Positions 21,578 to 34,325 are shown, counted from the first letter of the stretch. The stretch: DNA of 64,000 bases from Coleophoma eucalyptorum (GCA_026120035.1 JALRME010000007.1:744001-808000); one strand, 5' to 3'. Notes: generated by a model from the letters alone, not told the origin. Translations and numbers: made by a program.

Positions 21578-22440
21578 TTATCAAGAATAGACAATGAGTG
21601 ACACGCAAAGCCCCGGGACTGGTCTTTCGTGAGAATATGATGGGGGTTCGGCGTCTTTGGTGTCAATTGGTCGTGAGAAAAGGAGTAACAGGGGTGCATG
21701 TCAGGCTAGAGATTGGGTTTTAGAAAGGGTATAAACAGGATTGGGCTTCATGGAATAGATTACGAGTATCTCCTAAGAGCTGCAATAACACCATATCATG
21801 TTGAACCAACCATAACTTGTTGGACCACAACCAAATATTCGGCTAAGTGCTTGTGAGTCAAAAGTTCAGACTTAGTCGGACTCACCGAAAGTGTACTAGA
21901 CTTACCCGCCAAACCTTGATGCGACACATGCATCTTACTTGATATCATCATTTCCCTTGTTGATGAGAGAGATACCTGGGGAATCCTTTGGTAGGAAGCT
22001 AGCCCCAAAGAAGTCACAGAGTGTGCCGAGGGCACCAGCAACAAGACAGGTGCCGGACTCACATCATCATGGGATGGGTAAGGCAAACCGTCTGCTCACC
22101 AACGGTGCTGAAGTATGAAGCGGGTTGGTCAATGTGTAACCCCAGTCGATCCATAGTTGTGGACGCAGAAAGTGGGGCTGTTCCCAGGAAGTCAAGCCCT
22201 GCCCTACAACGGTACTTAGTCTCAAGGGGGTATGAACCCATTGGAAGCCATGATTGGATCCTCTGCACCATGCCACGTTTTCTTAGAGTAGCTTCGACAT
22301 GCAAAATCCTATATTCCAGTTTGCCAGTGGGCGGTGGTTAGGCAAAAGGGCGCAGAGGGGAAAAAAAGCCTCTCCAGGCGTTAGGCCTTTCAGCTGGCTG
22401 TGCAAGTTTTGGGACCCTCCATCTCTGCGTGATATAGTCT
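21578..22440. other. Stretch without a supported gene
   Basis: This is the flank between mini-genes 2 and 3. Overlapping frames on both strands at 22.0-22.3 kb have no motif. The 5' leader of mini-gene 3, with a TATA-like GGTATATAG, begins at about 22446. Confidence 0.35.
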
Positions 22441-22584
22441 GAGAGGTATATAGTCTGAAAGCATGCCGTGGCTCTTCGTTTCTAAACATACATTCAACTC
22501 ACACTTTCTTATTGCCTACCCTTTGAAAGCAACGGAGCCACCAAAACAACAATAAATCCACACATCATTATCAGCGATACCAAC

Positions 22585-22836
22585 ATGGGAAGCACATCTA
22601 GACACGAATCTTCTTCAAGTCGTAGTGATCGCCACCACAGTTCCTCAAGACGAGACGGCCAGGGAGGAAGGAAAAAGACAGAGCCTTCTTACAAGACCGT
22701 TCGAATGTGGTACTGCTGTAACTGCAATCGAGGTCCCTACTCTGAAAACACGTACGCTTGTCCGGAATACCATTGCAGTCACTCTAAGTGCAGCTATTGT
22801 ACTCGAGAAAGCCACAAAGTCAGAGCGGATATGTAG
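22585..22836 (+). CDS. Cys/His-rich mini-protein, paralog 3
   Basis: An 83-residue protein from the ATG at 22585. The N-terminus is Ser/Arg/His-rich (SSSSRSDRHHSSSRRDG), like that of paralog 1. The core is MWYCCNC, 11 residues, then CPEYHCSHSKCSYC, matching the shared pattern in spacing and with the same H-x2-C-x2-C end. The TATA box near 22448 is about 137 bases upstream. No signal peptide or known domain is present. The three copies point to local duplication followed by strong divergence that kept only the Trp, Cys and His positions. Confidence 0.65.
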   Translation: MGSTSRHESSSSRSDRHHSSSRRDGQGGRKKTEPSYKTVRMWYCCNCNRGPYSENTYACPEYHCSHSKCSYCTRESHKVRADM

Positions 22837-24866
22837 AGTAAGCTTCTAGAACGTTTGCCTAGGGCCAAGCAAGACTGACAGCTGCCAGGGCTCATAAGCC
22901 ATGTTCGAATCTAAGGGGCTGGTTCCCGACTCTGTTTCTTCGAAGATGATTTTGCAGGTATGATTTGCCAGCGGGATATGCATGGGATAGGAATAGCGAT
23001 GGTGTTTGCATTAAATGGGTTAGCTCAGGCATTTTTGAATCGAATGGACTTCTTCAACCACATTCTTGAAGCCTACGCTTGCTAGGATATGAAATGTGAC
23101 TGACCACTCGAGAAATCCCGGAAAATTTAGCCCGCCCGGAACACTAGCCATGCATAATGACCTCTCCCCATTCAAAGTAGAGCCACTCATGAATGATAGC
23201 CAGGATTTAACAGCAGACTGATAAGGCGTACAAATGCATGTGAGTAATGTGACCGTAAACCAGACCAGAGAATCCCTCCCGGATAAAATGCCTGGGAAAC
23301 AGAGAGGTGAGGTTATTTCTGCAAGGGCCAAAACATAGCCCAATAGAGAGATGCCTTGGAAAGAGCAGCCCAGGCTCTTCACACCCTCACACCTGACACA
23401 CAGAGATCCGAAAGACCACAGATCACGGCAGCTGAGCCGAATATGACGAGAGACTCCAGGCCAGCAGAACCACACAGCCGGGTATTGGGCAGAAATACCG
23501 ATATCTTGGCACCGTCGACAGCCTTATGCGAAGTTACGACTCAAGGCACAGAACTTGCCCGAGAACTTGCCCGGGCTTTTCTACCTCAGTCACTACCCAT
23601 CTTGGGTCACCGTCGTGGACCGGACAAGCAATTACTCTTAGCGACTGTCACGTCCAGTCTTTTTCCATGAATCACTTGCGGAAAACACTTCCTTCCCTGT
23701 CACCGGTCCACTTGGTGGTGAAAGGGAACTCCAGCCCCAGGCAACGATGGCCCGGCCGAGGCAACGACTTGAGGCAACTCTGGCAGACTGTGAGGCGGAC
23801 TACTGTGGGCACTACTGTTTGCACTGGCGAACAAAGGGTCGTATATCAACCAAGGAATGATTCATGTGTGTTCCGACGCATTATGGTGCGGTATTAAAGA
23901 CTCTAGAGCTTGCATTCGTCTTGTTGTGTCGTCGTGTTTGAGCGAATTATGGTGGGGGAAGTCGGTTCTGCAAGTCTTAAGGCTGAGAGCTGGAACCCAG
24001 TCTGCATGCATGCATCTGACGTCACGTTACCTGATCATCATTCTCGGTGACCAAGAGCATCCTTTCGTTTTTGCTGGAGAAATAAATTGTCCAATTTTCC
24101 TCTTTCCAACGGCGAGAGTTACTAGAATATCAGTTGTGATACCTTACGTCTTCTGTATCTGTCTAGTGGCATCCGAAGACCTCGAATACGCAAAAAACGA
24201 ACCAATTCCGCAATTTTGCAGCAAGCAAGGCTGAAAGCAGCCAAGTGGCAGTAACAATTACTTTATTAGCTCCATTCATTGCATGCTATTATATTTCTAA
24301 GTAATTTTGTTTCGTGGACACTTGGTGGTAGTTCGGAGGTAACAATTCGGGGCACAGCCTACCCGGTGATCTAATACAATGCCGGTCATGTATAAATTCT
24401 TGATTGAAGGAAGTAATCACACAGGAATATCTTAAAGTGAGGGTATTGAAAGTATGTAGTATCGTGTTGATGATGTTGCAAATAAAGACTCAAGGAACAT
24501 TGAGGTTAAAGCTCCAGGGAAATTAGCACTAAAATGGTATGGTGTGGTTTCAATGAGCCAATGATAGGCATTCCCTTCAACATAACTTACAAGATAGGTT
24601 CTTGCTCTTTAACAAGCATTTGATTTCGAGGAGGAAATAAAACAGAGAAGCTATGCACCGATATGTTATGGCGGATGAGTCTTTACGATACTCTTGATGT
24701 TGTTAAGGTACTCTTAATACGAGACAAAGATTATGTACCGCCGTGAGATAATACTATCTAACAGCGGATCTGGCGCACCAAAACTAAGCCCTTGGTTTGA
24801 ATATCAATAGTATAGCCAGTTTATAGAGAACAATAAAGTTCCTAGCCAGCTCAAATCAATCCCGAC
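22837..24866. other. 2 kb without a supported gene
   Basis: Frames at 23.0-24.2 kb on both strands overlap one another and have no recognisable motif. From about 24240 to 24866 the DNA is AT-rich and is the 3' flank of the sugar transporter gene. No RNA gene or clear repeat is seen. Confidence 0.35.
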
Positions 24867-27201
24867 TCAAGCAGTATTAGCCTCGGTTTCCTTTTCTTGT
24901 TGCTCATGTGCATGTATCTGGACATCCGTGACATAATTCTTGAACTTGCGAAGGCCAACTTTCTTCTCAAACCTGTTCCGACACAACAATGATTAGAATT
25001 TTACAGCAATAAAGAAGGAGGGTCAGTGGAGGGGTTTTATCTTACATCTCGTCAATCTCACCGGGTGTACGACGCGCCACCTCGGGGAGCAAGAACCAAG
25101 CAATGACAACGGATATTGCCCCAGTACCAGCAAAGCTAGACACATATCAGTAAGTAATACTTCTTCCTGCTCTGGCTCACAGCTGGTAACAACCATTATG
25201 CCTGAGGAAGGAGGAGAGATACTCACAAGAAACCCGTCTTAACACCCCATTTTGGAACCGACTGGTTGATCATTATTGGTGTGCAGAAGCTGAACACGAT
25301 AGCAATTAGATTAGAAAATGCCAGAGCCCAGCCTGCGGTCTGCGCGCGGAGGCGCTGCTGGGGAATCTCAGCAGCGTATGCATAACCTATAGCGGAGGCA
25401 CCGGTGGTGGAAAACGTGGCTAGACATGCAAAGAAAACCTGGCTGAAGTCAGCGGGATGTGGAAAAGGGGGTCATTCCAGGCCAAGTACCAAGAGAGAAC
25501 TTGTAGCTTTCTTTGTATAGTCGAAGCATCCGATGATACCTAGGGAAAGAAGGGATAGGACAGTAACACCGTATGGGTATACAGTAAGTGGCCGACGACC
25601 AAACCGATCAGTGAGTGTAGATGTGGCGATCATAGAAAGAATTTGGACGCAGCAAAGTATGACAGTGACGAGGAAAGGGTTCTTATTCCCAGCAGCCTGG
25701 ACTATAGTCGCCGTCAATCGTTAGTGCGATGGACAAGACAGGAACCAGTAACGACTACTTACAAAAGTACGTGGAGTAGGTATTGAATACACTTAGACCA
25801 ACAAATTGCTGCGTAACCTTGGGCCACGAAGCAATTATGAATCGAAGAAGGTTGCGGCCACGGAAGATAGCCCACATTCCCTCTTGCGAATCTCGTCTGG
25901 CAATATATTGTTCCTCCTCAATAGTCGCAGTCATGACACCCTATAAGTTGATATGGTAAGCAAAGGTTAACGAAGCGGAAAACACTTAGTGAGTGTTGCA
26001 GGTAGTACTAACAATCTGTTCGTGAACATTGTAGCCTTCGATGTGGCCATGGTATTTAAGTAACACCTTCTCCGCACTCTGCAACTTTCCTTTACCAGCA
26101 AGCCACCAGGGACTTTCTGGAAGAAATACAAATATGACCAGCATGGTTCCGATCATCGCCCACTTGAAAGCATTAGTTATATTTTTGGCCAAACCGCATT
26201 TTGGTATGCTTCAGTGACTTCTTCTCACCTGGGTATAGATTGCAATGCGGAAATTCAAGGGATTATGGGCATTGAGTCCGTTGAGGGCAACCGATCCACA
26301 AAGTTGTCCGATGACAAACCAGCTGAAAATACCTTAGCATCAGTCCGTTGTACAGATAGGTGGATGGAGTAGGAAACTCACAATGAGTATGCGTTGATGA
26401 GGAAACCTCTCAACTGTGTTGGCGCTATCTCTGATAAATAGACCGGCATGGTGGATTGCAGCATTCCCACACCGGCTCCAGAGAAAAGCTTAGCCACGAG
26501 CCAGTGATCCCAACGTGTAGCGAACGATTCAGCGAAAACGCTCTACGAATTGGGTGAATGTCAGCTCTGTAGGCCTCATGTCGAGTGTAGGAGTATGGAG
26601 CAATGCAGGCGAGAACTCACCGCTACAAGAAATACCCAGAGGATAAGAAGCGCAGGTTTCCGGCCGAGTCGGTCGGTAGCAAACTGAAGAAACTGCAGAA
26701 CATCAGAATTAGACGTTCGAAGAAGCTAAAAGCCAGGACAAGAAGACGCACGATTTGGCCGAGCGTCTGACCGGCAGATTGAATTCCACCCCAAGCCGAG
26801 ACGTATTTCCCCTTGATGATTTTCGTGCCAGGTACTGCGAATTGCTTGATGAAGCCCTTATTCGACACGATTCCGCCATTAAGACTGATCTCTGCCTTAT
26901 GGTCAGCATACCAATAGATCTAGTAACTTTGGTTCAAAGGACTCCACTCACGATACCCGTCCAACGCTGCGCTGAAAGCCGCAGTCATGGCTACAAGCGT
27001 GATGAGCTTGTATCGCTTAACCGTCTCCCAGATCCCAAGGTCGTCGGACTTCAAGCGCATTTGGGGAGCAGCGCTTTTTGGAGGGTCTTCAACCGTATTG
27101 TGGTGCTCGACGCTCACGTATTCCTTCGTGCCCTCGTCGCCTTTGAAATTGGCCACGGCAATATCGGGCGAGTCGCGGAGCTCCTTCTGAGGGCTCGCCA
27201 T
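24867..27201 (-). CDS. MFS sugar transporter (alpha-glucoside/hexose permease type)
   Basis: About ten exons with short introns, in order: a hydrophilic N-tail; LITLVAMTAAFSAALDGY; GKYVSAWGGIQSAGQTLGQ; ATDRLGRKPALL; LSEIAPTQLRG; WFVIGQLCGSVALNGLN; PESPWWLAGKGK at the end of the N-half; then, in the C-half, QQFVGLSVFNTYSTYF, DRFGRRPLTVYPYGV, a helix pair ending YAYAAEIPQQRLRAQT, and FLLPEVARRTPGEIDEMFEKK, the family's PETKG-like motif. It ends at a TGA at 24867-24869. It is a 12-helix plasma-membrane symporter of PF00083. The PESPWW and PEVARRTP forms resemble maltose/alpha-glucoside permeases. The gene lies next to GH78 in the same orientation, so a rhamnoside or rhamnose substrate is an attractive but unproven idea. 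Confidence 0.88.
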
Positions 27202-28139
27202 GGTGTTGAGATCCGATGATGAAGCCTGAATCGCAACTGGATTATCCAGGTAAGAATCTATATTGATATAGAAAGAAGATGTCGCGCGCGAGACAACAAA
27301 TATAAAATAGAGAACCCCGCTGCAGGAGTGGGCACATTTTCAAAAAGCAGGCTGGGAGAGGTACATACATACATATTTAACCCTGTCTAATAAAACCCGT
27401 CGGATTTTTCCACCTTCCCCATTACTCCACTCCAGATCCCCATTGTGGAGAACCCCGGATATGCTGCTTAGAGCCCCGCCAATTGTGAAGCTTGTTGCGT
27501 GGCCACCCGCCTTGGAGGGATCTCGCTTGCCATTCACCCGTGCTTCCCGTCCTTCCCCGACGACAGAATGGAGAGGGCGGAAAGCTTGCTCGTGGATAAT
27601 ATTGATGGTGGATCCCTGCCTTTTGCTTTCGGTGGGCTACTTCTATTCGAGACAAGCCTTGGGTGTTAGGTAACTAGGCTGCCGCTCGGATGGTTCTTCT
27701 CTGCTCTGACACTCCTGGATTGTACCTGCTCCTGCTAAGACAGTAGTGCTAGTTAAGAGATTCAATATTAAGCGACTTAGTTCTCATACAAGGGAGCTTG
27801 GGCCCGCGTCGATAAAATTAGAAGCAATACGTAAGTTATCAACGATCACCTGCTAAGTTATCTCTATCTTAGATAACAATGCATTGGTTGTGACACAAAA
27901 AACAGCACCTAGTTGTTGATAAGTCTCTCTATTACTGAATCTCCTCCAACCCAAAGATCTGCGAGTTGAATAAAACTCTTGTCTCAAATTCATGTCTTTT
28001 TGGTTCGAGTATTTTGCTGGTTATTGATGTCTCTGTTTTCCTAATTTGTGGAAGCCTGCTGAATGATCTTTTGCTTTGAAAAGGGAGAGATTCATATAGT
28101 ACTTCCATTGCTCTTTCACTCCTAAATATGCCAAACCTC
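27202..28139. other. Intergenic between sugar transporter and GH78
   Basis: This is the promoter region of the transporter, including a TATAAAATA string near 27301. There are AT-rich runs from 27780 to 27950. Short frames at 27.4-27.7 kb are not supported. The minus-strand frame at 27932-28159 reads out of the GH78 3' end and has no motif. Confidence 0.35.
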
Positions 28140-30641
28140 TTATTTACTAGCTTGAGCATCGTAGGTTAGCGTAAGCTGCTCCACTATGCCGTGCTCAGTT
28201 TCCTGGCCTCCTGGCAATTTACTTATAACCTCAGTCGCTTTCTCCAATCGTAATTCGACAAATTTGCATCCAGAACTCTCAGTTCTCCATACCACCGTCG
28301 CTAGATTATCCTTGCCCAATGCTACCTTTGCTTCCACAGCCTGGCTTAGTTGCAAGCGCGGCTTAAATAGCACTTTCGTTGCGCCCGGAGCGATTGGGCG
28401 TATTCCTGCTAGCTCGGTGCAATATTCGTAGATCGGCACACTTCCCCACGCATGACAATCTGATCTCTGCCGCACGTCATCCTCTTCCCATGTCGTAAGA
28501 TTGTTGGCAAGCATTTTGCGATAAGGATCCCACATACTCGCCCACGACGACTCATATACCTCATCACCCGCTAGTGCAAATGCTCGGAATGCGTAGAACT
28601 TCATCATATAGGAGCATTTCGAGAAATGGGGCTCAGCAAAGGCCTCGGTCAGGAGGCGGGCACTATCATCTTGCTTTGCAGCACCCGATAGGACGGCGAA
28701 GACTTGGGAGTGCTGAGAGTAAGCCAAGTCATCCGCAATATCAGCGGTGGAGTCTGTGAAGAAGCGTCCGTCGTAGCAATGCTTTCGAATTGCCTCTACC
28801 AAGGTTGCTGCTCTCAATTCATATTCATCTGAGTGAGAAGACCGACCAACCTGTCGTAGGAGTAATGCCGCCTGTTTTAGAACATAGGCGTAGAGCATAC
28901 TGAAATAAGTGTGTCGATTTGATTTTCTACCTGAAGTGGGGACTCCCTTGTCCGGGTGCTCATTTGTCGACCCCCACGTCGTGACCCAATCAACATATTG
29001 CCATACATCATATGGCAGGCCGCTGATAAGACCCAATTCATCGACATGCGAGTCGAAGAAGTCTAAGACCCCGTCTATTCTAGGAAGGAAGGAACGGGCG
29101 AAAGTCTTGTCACCGAAGAAGAGGTGATGATCACATACATGGAGAACCCAGTAGAGAGAAAATCCAGCAATGATCTGGGGAACGTGGGACGGAAATCGCG
29201 ATTGTGTAAGGCCCTCGAATGTCACTGATGCGGCAAAATTGGTAATGGTTGTTCGCATAAGCTGGTCATCACCAGAGAGAAGATAGTGGAAGAGTGAGAC
29301 TGTACGAGTATCACCCGAGTACCTAGAGGACGGATCAATAAGTCTGCTATTGCGATAGATCTGCAAATTTACTTACTGAAGCTGTTCATAGAAAGGACAG
29401 TCAGAATATCCATCAAACATGCAGTTCCGCATGGTTCTGATCGAGACGTCCCAAATTTGCTCACTGTGTTCATCAACGGGCTCTTTCCAGCTCGCTTTCA
29501 CCGCAAGTGGATAGTTGACTTGTGTCGCGTTGAATGATAATAACTCAACTGGCGCAGAGCCTACGGAAACTTCCAGTCGCAGGATACGGAAGGTTCGAAA
29601 CCAGAAAGGTTCATAGACAATAGCCTGGTTTTCTGGGAGATCCAAAGTAACAATATCGGAAGGGCCAAGGATAAGGCCGTTTTTGGCATCCAGGCGGTCA
29701 GCCTTGTTGCGAAAGAAGGGGTAAGAGCGAGGTTCTAGCTCGTAACATTCTGAGTATGTGACTTTGAGATGAATCTGTGACTGCCCGGCTGCCTTGAAAG
29801 TCCATTGCAAGAAAGCTGTTGAATGGACATCTGCTTGGATTTCAAGCGTATGCGTTGAGTCACTGGGGAGAAGGACTGGCTGATACCCTAAGAGACAGGA
29901 AGTCCAATCCTCAGCTGACACAGGACTTTGACAAGCTCGAATAATGTTGACATTAGCATGGCTTTCCTCAGGCATTGGGGTAGGGCGTGGTCTCAAACGC
30001 CAGGGCAAAATGTCGCCATTCAATGTCCCCATGCCATATGGCCTAGGACCCACAGGTGCGCTCAACGATGCAGGTGAGATATGCTCGGTGATCTAATACG
30101 AACTGTCAATACCACTATATTAAGAAGATTTGAAAAAAATAAGGCGATATGGTCTTACATGGAGGAAAACATCATCAATCAGTCCAGTAGGGAATGATAT
30201 ACTTTCATCCGCATGACATTGCCAGTCTCTATTAGAACTTAGGTCCACGACGGTTGCACCGGCATGAACGCTGCCCACTACCGTCAAGCCAGGGAATGAG
30301 GTCCGCTCGAACGGCGAGGCAAAACGATTTGCTGCAAAATACCGAAGAACTATGAATTCGATCTCATTGTCCCCTTGCTGAAGGTAGGGTGCAATGTCGA
30401 GGGTATCATAATACCAAATCAACGGGCTTCCCCTACTCGGTCCGACAGCAACCCTTGTCCCGTTGACCTTGAGCTTATACCGAGTGTCTGCCGAGCAGTG
30501 TAGAAGCGCCGAACCAGGAGGAGTATCGAGGCTGAACTTGCGGGCGAATCTGACAATTCGGCCAGCCGTGTTGCTGGTTGAGCGGTCAATCCAATCAGGG
30601 ATCCAAACCCAGTTCGCATTAAGCCGATTGATGCGCTGCAA
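28140..30641 (-). CDS. GH78 alpha-L-rhamnosidase, probably intracellular
   Basis: It hydrolyses terminal alpha-L-rhamnose from glycosides or pectic oligosaccharides. Three exons: 30641..30159, 30092..29377 and 29322..28140. The last splice restores DGYSDCPFYEQLQYSGDTR, the GH78 catalytic-loop signature with its conserved Asp/Glu/Asp. Before it come the beta-sandwich domains (ADTRYKLKVNGTRVAVGPSRG, FWFRTFRILRLEV). After it comes the (alpha/alpha)6 barrel (LPYDVWQYVDWVTTWG, YMMKFYAFRAFALAGDE) and the RSDCHAWGSVPIYEY motif. The protein is about 790 residues and looks complete. The N-terminus (MQRINRLNANWVW) is not a signal peptide, so it should act in the cytosol after uptake, which fits the adjacent transporter. 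Confidence 0.93.
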
Positions 30642-32098
30642 GAATCATCAGCATAAGTCTCCGAAGAAGAGCTTGACTGCGCACTTCTTGCTCCTCAGCC
30701 GAGACCATTGTACTTGACTTCATGTTCATCACGTGTGACTAGGCTCAACAGACGGCCTGTACGGATGGTCGTTCTGAAAGACGGCTGGTGGTAGGTGTTA
30801 TAGAAACAGAGGTTTTGTGTGGTTTGGCAGACATTGCATAGACATGCTCACCCGAGAACCGAGTACGGGTTGTCGTCACGCTTTCGGGGAGGACGGTGCC
30901 GAAGGTTGTATGAAATTCCGGTGGCTCACAGCGCAGATGCGGTAGGTACAGTGGTGCCATGCACGTGTGGGGAAGCCAACTGCCTGCTAAATCGGTTTAC
31001 CTACTGTTATCGTCGCTGTTGGTTTGTATTGGATGTGGTGTTTGGGTGTTTGTGGGGATTCAGCCAATGGTGCAGTCGGTCTATCTATTTCCGAACGGGT
31101 GGGGTACAAGATCATCCCACCACCATTGCACCTGACAGAATCAGCACCGGAGAACCAGTGATCAGATATTGAAATGAGATGGTCTTGTGATGGCAGTATG
31201 AAAATGGGGCTCGTCTGAAAAAGGAGGGAAGTAGCTACGCATAAGGTATGGTATCAGTGAAAGTCGAAGGACAAGAACAAACACCAGATTTGCAACCGAC
31301 TTTCAAAAACCAAAACATAACATTAGCTTTTCTACTACAGCCAATGAGGTTACTGCACAATGGGAGAGATTACTGTTGATTGGTGATTGGGTCCAGATCC
31401 GTAGAATTAACGGTGACTTACAGTCTGGCTTAAACAACTCTAGCCCCAAGCCTTCTTTCTGAACTAAAAAGAGACTTACTCTTCACACATTGAGTAAACT
31501 ACTCTTTAGTCATCTTGACTTCACTGCCCATTAACAAACATTGAGGGTTGCGTCTCAATCCAGCAGTAGTCCATGAAGGCTGTGAAGCGGAGGGATGAGA
31601 AGTCGTCTGTCTATTAGCGAAGCGTCGTCCTGAGGCTAACTGTCGGATATGTGGCAGATCAAGTACTGTGACAACCTAGAGCGGAGCAAGGACTCAGATA
31701 TACTGTGGAATATAAGGCACTTGAAATCTGTCGTATCTCGCGGTCGGTTAGCTTAAACCACCTTCAGTTGGCTGTTTGCCTGTCCACATTACTATAGCAG
31801 CTCCGGTGAGTTGCTCTAGTTACCATCAACTGGTATTGTTGAATCTTGAAATCCAACCGACCTCCCCATCCCCTTTGGAGCAATAGTGCAACCCGTAGTC
31901 CAACATACGAATGCAAATATGGAGGTATCCCAAGCCAAAGTATCCGGTTATAGAAATATCTTTCATTCATTCAAAGTGCAAATTTACACCAACCAGGAGA
32001 TCAACTCCAAAGCCAGGAAATCCTTAGGGTAGTCATATCGCTTGCAAACTCCTCACGCCGAATTCCAAAAAAAAAACACACCGCGTAGGCGCCGGGGT
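30642..32098. other. Intergenic between GH78 and RidA-like genes
   Basis: This is the upstream flank of GH78 and the downstream flank of the RidA-like gene. A 117-codon plus-strand frame at 30819-31172 is Cys/Arg-rich without a motif. The region 31.2-32.0 kb has only short frames. Nothing else is seen. Confidence 0.35.
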
Positions 32099-32686
32099 TT
32101 ATATTCCACCAATATCGCCATATCCGACTCCATTCCTCTTAGCCGTGACCTCGATTTCAATGCGGACCTGCTCGTCCAGCAGGCCGGCCTGCATGACGCT
32201 GAATGCGGGCCGGACATTGCCCAGCCACTTCCTCAGCACCGGCCAGCAATCCCGCCATTCCGTACCATCCTTTAGCACGTATCTCACCCGCACAATATCC
32301 GACATGGACGCACCGCCATCCCGCAACGCGGACTGGATGTTTAAGAAGATCTGCTCCGTTTGGTCTTCGATCAGTGGCGCAATTTCTCGTGAGTGTGGAA
32401 CATATCTGCAAAAAATGTGTCAGTGGACGGTAGTGCAAATGGAAGGCAGAGAAAATGACGCATACCCATTGATTGCAGATACGAAGACCCATTCACCTGA
32501 AACCACCGCTGCCGATGAGCCGGTATGTGATTCAGCTCTTGGGTTCGAAGAGACCAAGCGCCGAAACGGTGTTGCAATCTTGCTCACAAAAGCCCTCGAA
32601 AATCGGTGGGACCGGGGTGCTTTCTCCATTTTGGCTGGCAATTCCTTGGACATAGAACTATCTTTCTCGTCGTCTATCTTGGCCAT
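32099..32686 (-). CDS. RidA/YjgF-family protein with N-terminal extension
   Basis: Two exons, 32686..32466 and 32405..32099, joined across a 60-nt intron, give VVSGEWVFVSAINGYVPHSR followed by IEDQTEQIFLNIQSALRDGG and SDIVRVRYVLKD. The end, NVRPAFSVMQAGLLDEQVRI then EIEVTAKR, is the classic end of the family. RidA proteins deaminate reactive enamines/imines; this subgroup (WPVLRKWLG) is common in fungi and its substrate is not known. The final family Arg/Glu region (RPAF ... IEIEVTA) is kept. The N-terminus has about 60 extra residues, with an Arg/Ser/Phe-rich part (HRFSRAFVSKIATPFRRLVS) that could be a mitochondrial presequence if translation starts at a later Met (MEKAPR). Confidence 0.82.
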
Positions 32687-34325
32687 TGATACTTCAAAGT
32701 GCCAGTATAAAAAAGTATATATATAAAAAAAACCACCAGTGATGTCGAAGAATCCTCAGACTAGAAGTGTAGATTCACGAAAGGAAAAACAATTGCCGAC
32801 GAAGAAGGTAGTCCGGAGAGGTTGTGGTTGGAGGGGAGAAAAAACGGATTCGATGGATCTTATGTGCTCGCCCGTCTTCTGATGGGCCGATAACAGATCG
32901 CGCGCGTTGTGTTTTATGCATTGGGACTTCTTGGGGAAGCCTGCTCCGGCCAAGGGAGCCAAGCCGAGCGCCATGCCTCAGCACATCTTCTTATCACGCG
33001 GTTTTCTCGTGCCGATGCGCGTATAAGATGTTTGTGCGGGCGAAATCGGCTGCCTCGGTTCAATGTTCAGAAGGGCATGCCCGTGATGGTAGTTGTCCCC
33101 AAGAGGAGGATGTGAAGGGCTCAGCGCTGGGCGAAGTCGGCGTGGGAATAGACGTGGCGGAAAGAGTTGGAGACCCCAGGAAGTTTATCTCCAAGGTGCT
33201 TGGCGAGGGTGAAACGTGCCTGGAAACCGAAATCGCCTTGGCGCCTAGGTTTTTGGAGTGTCATTGAAGTGTCGTAGCTCTTCGTCTGATCTTTTCTCTG
33301 GCTCATACTGCATCGAGTGACCTTCCTTCCCAATGTGTTCCTTTGTCGCCAAAGGCCTTTTATGCGCTCCTTGGTACCGGCGACGGTTACATAACGTGGT
33401 TGTGTGCCGTCTGCCCGTCGCTTAAATTCGGGACAAGACTAAGTGTATTTTCATCCTGTTATTATTCGGGCGCTTTCGTGTCAAATAGAGAGAATCGACT
33501 GATGCATAATGCTATAGTTTTTTATGACCTGATTATTTCATTTTAAAATCCTTCTATGATCGACTGAAGAGAGATACTAGCAGGATGAGGGACGTTAGCG
33601 GAGAGGGCTCGCAAGAAAAGAATAACGAGACCAAGCAATAAGGTAAACATTCCCATGTTACGTATATGGGGACCTTGGCGCTTGATGTTATGAAGCAAAC
33701 TTGCGATTCTTAAAAGGTACAGAAAAGCGAAGACCTGTCATGAAGGGCGCCAGTCCTTTCTCGGTAAATCAGCGACGGCCGAAATACGTCAGTAGAGTTC
33801 ATTCCCCGCGAGGAATCATCACAATTCCTGGCAACAGCGTTTTTAGCGAGCAATTCGCGGGGCGGTGTTGACAGCTGGAACATTTGTTTCGACTCTGGGG
33901 CTCTTGCTGGTAGTTAAGGATACTGGATTTTATGGCTGTCTGAAGAGATCATTACCATGAGATCTTGATAATATCGCTCTAAACGTATAGCGAATAGTAA
34001 TTTAAACCCTGGGGATAATATTAAGAGTATTACTTTTCGATTTCCTGTTCATTCATGTATTGAATCCCTTGAGGGCGGCGAAGGTAGCAAGGATGGGAGT
34101 ACTAGCTCGAACAAGGCATTGTGTGCCAATTTTTGGCTGCACGACAGTACACAAATGCCAATTAAAATATTCTTTCCGTGCCGTGAGCTTTCAGGGAGAG
34201 AGAGGGTGAGGGAGAGTTGGATATATAATTTCTTTATCTTTTTTTTTTTCCTTTGCTGTAGTGAAAGAGTGGTATATTTATCTCGAACCATAGCTCCAGA
34301 ACCACGCATCCTATGCAGCACAATC
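32687..34325. other. Intergenic upstream of RidA-like gene
   Basis: A 147-codon plus-strand frame (32824-33267) and overlapping minus-strand frames exist here, but none has a recognisable motif or splice context. The 33.5-34.3 kb part is AT-rich with no gene. It includes the 3' flank of the 5-phosphatase gene. Confidence 0.35.

Noticed and set aside
23020..24234. Several frames of 100-150 codons on both strands
   Set aside because: Mutually overlapping, no motif, no TATA or leader, no plausible intron structure.
30819..31172. Plus-strand 117-codon Cys/Arg-rich frame upstream of GH78
   Set aside because: The Cys residues do not form a known finger pattern, and the frame covers the GH78 promoter.
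32824..33267. Plus-strand 147-codon frame upstream of the RidA-like gene
   Set aside because: No recognisable domain, and opposite-strand frames are just as open.
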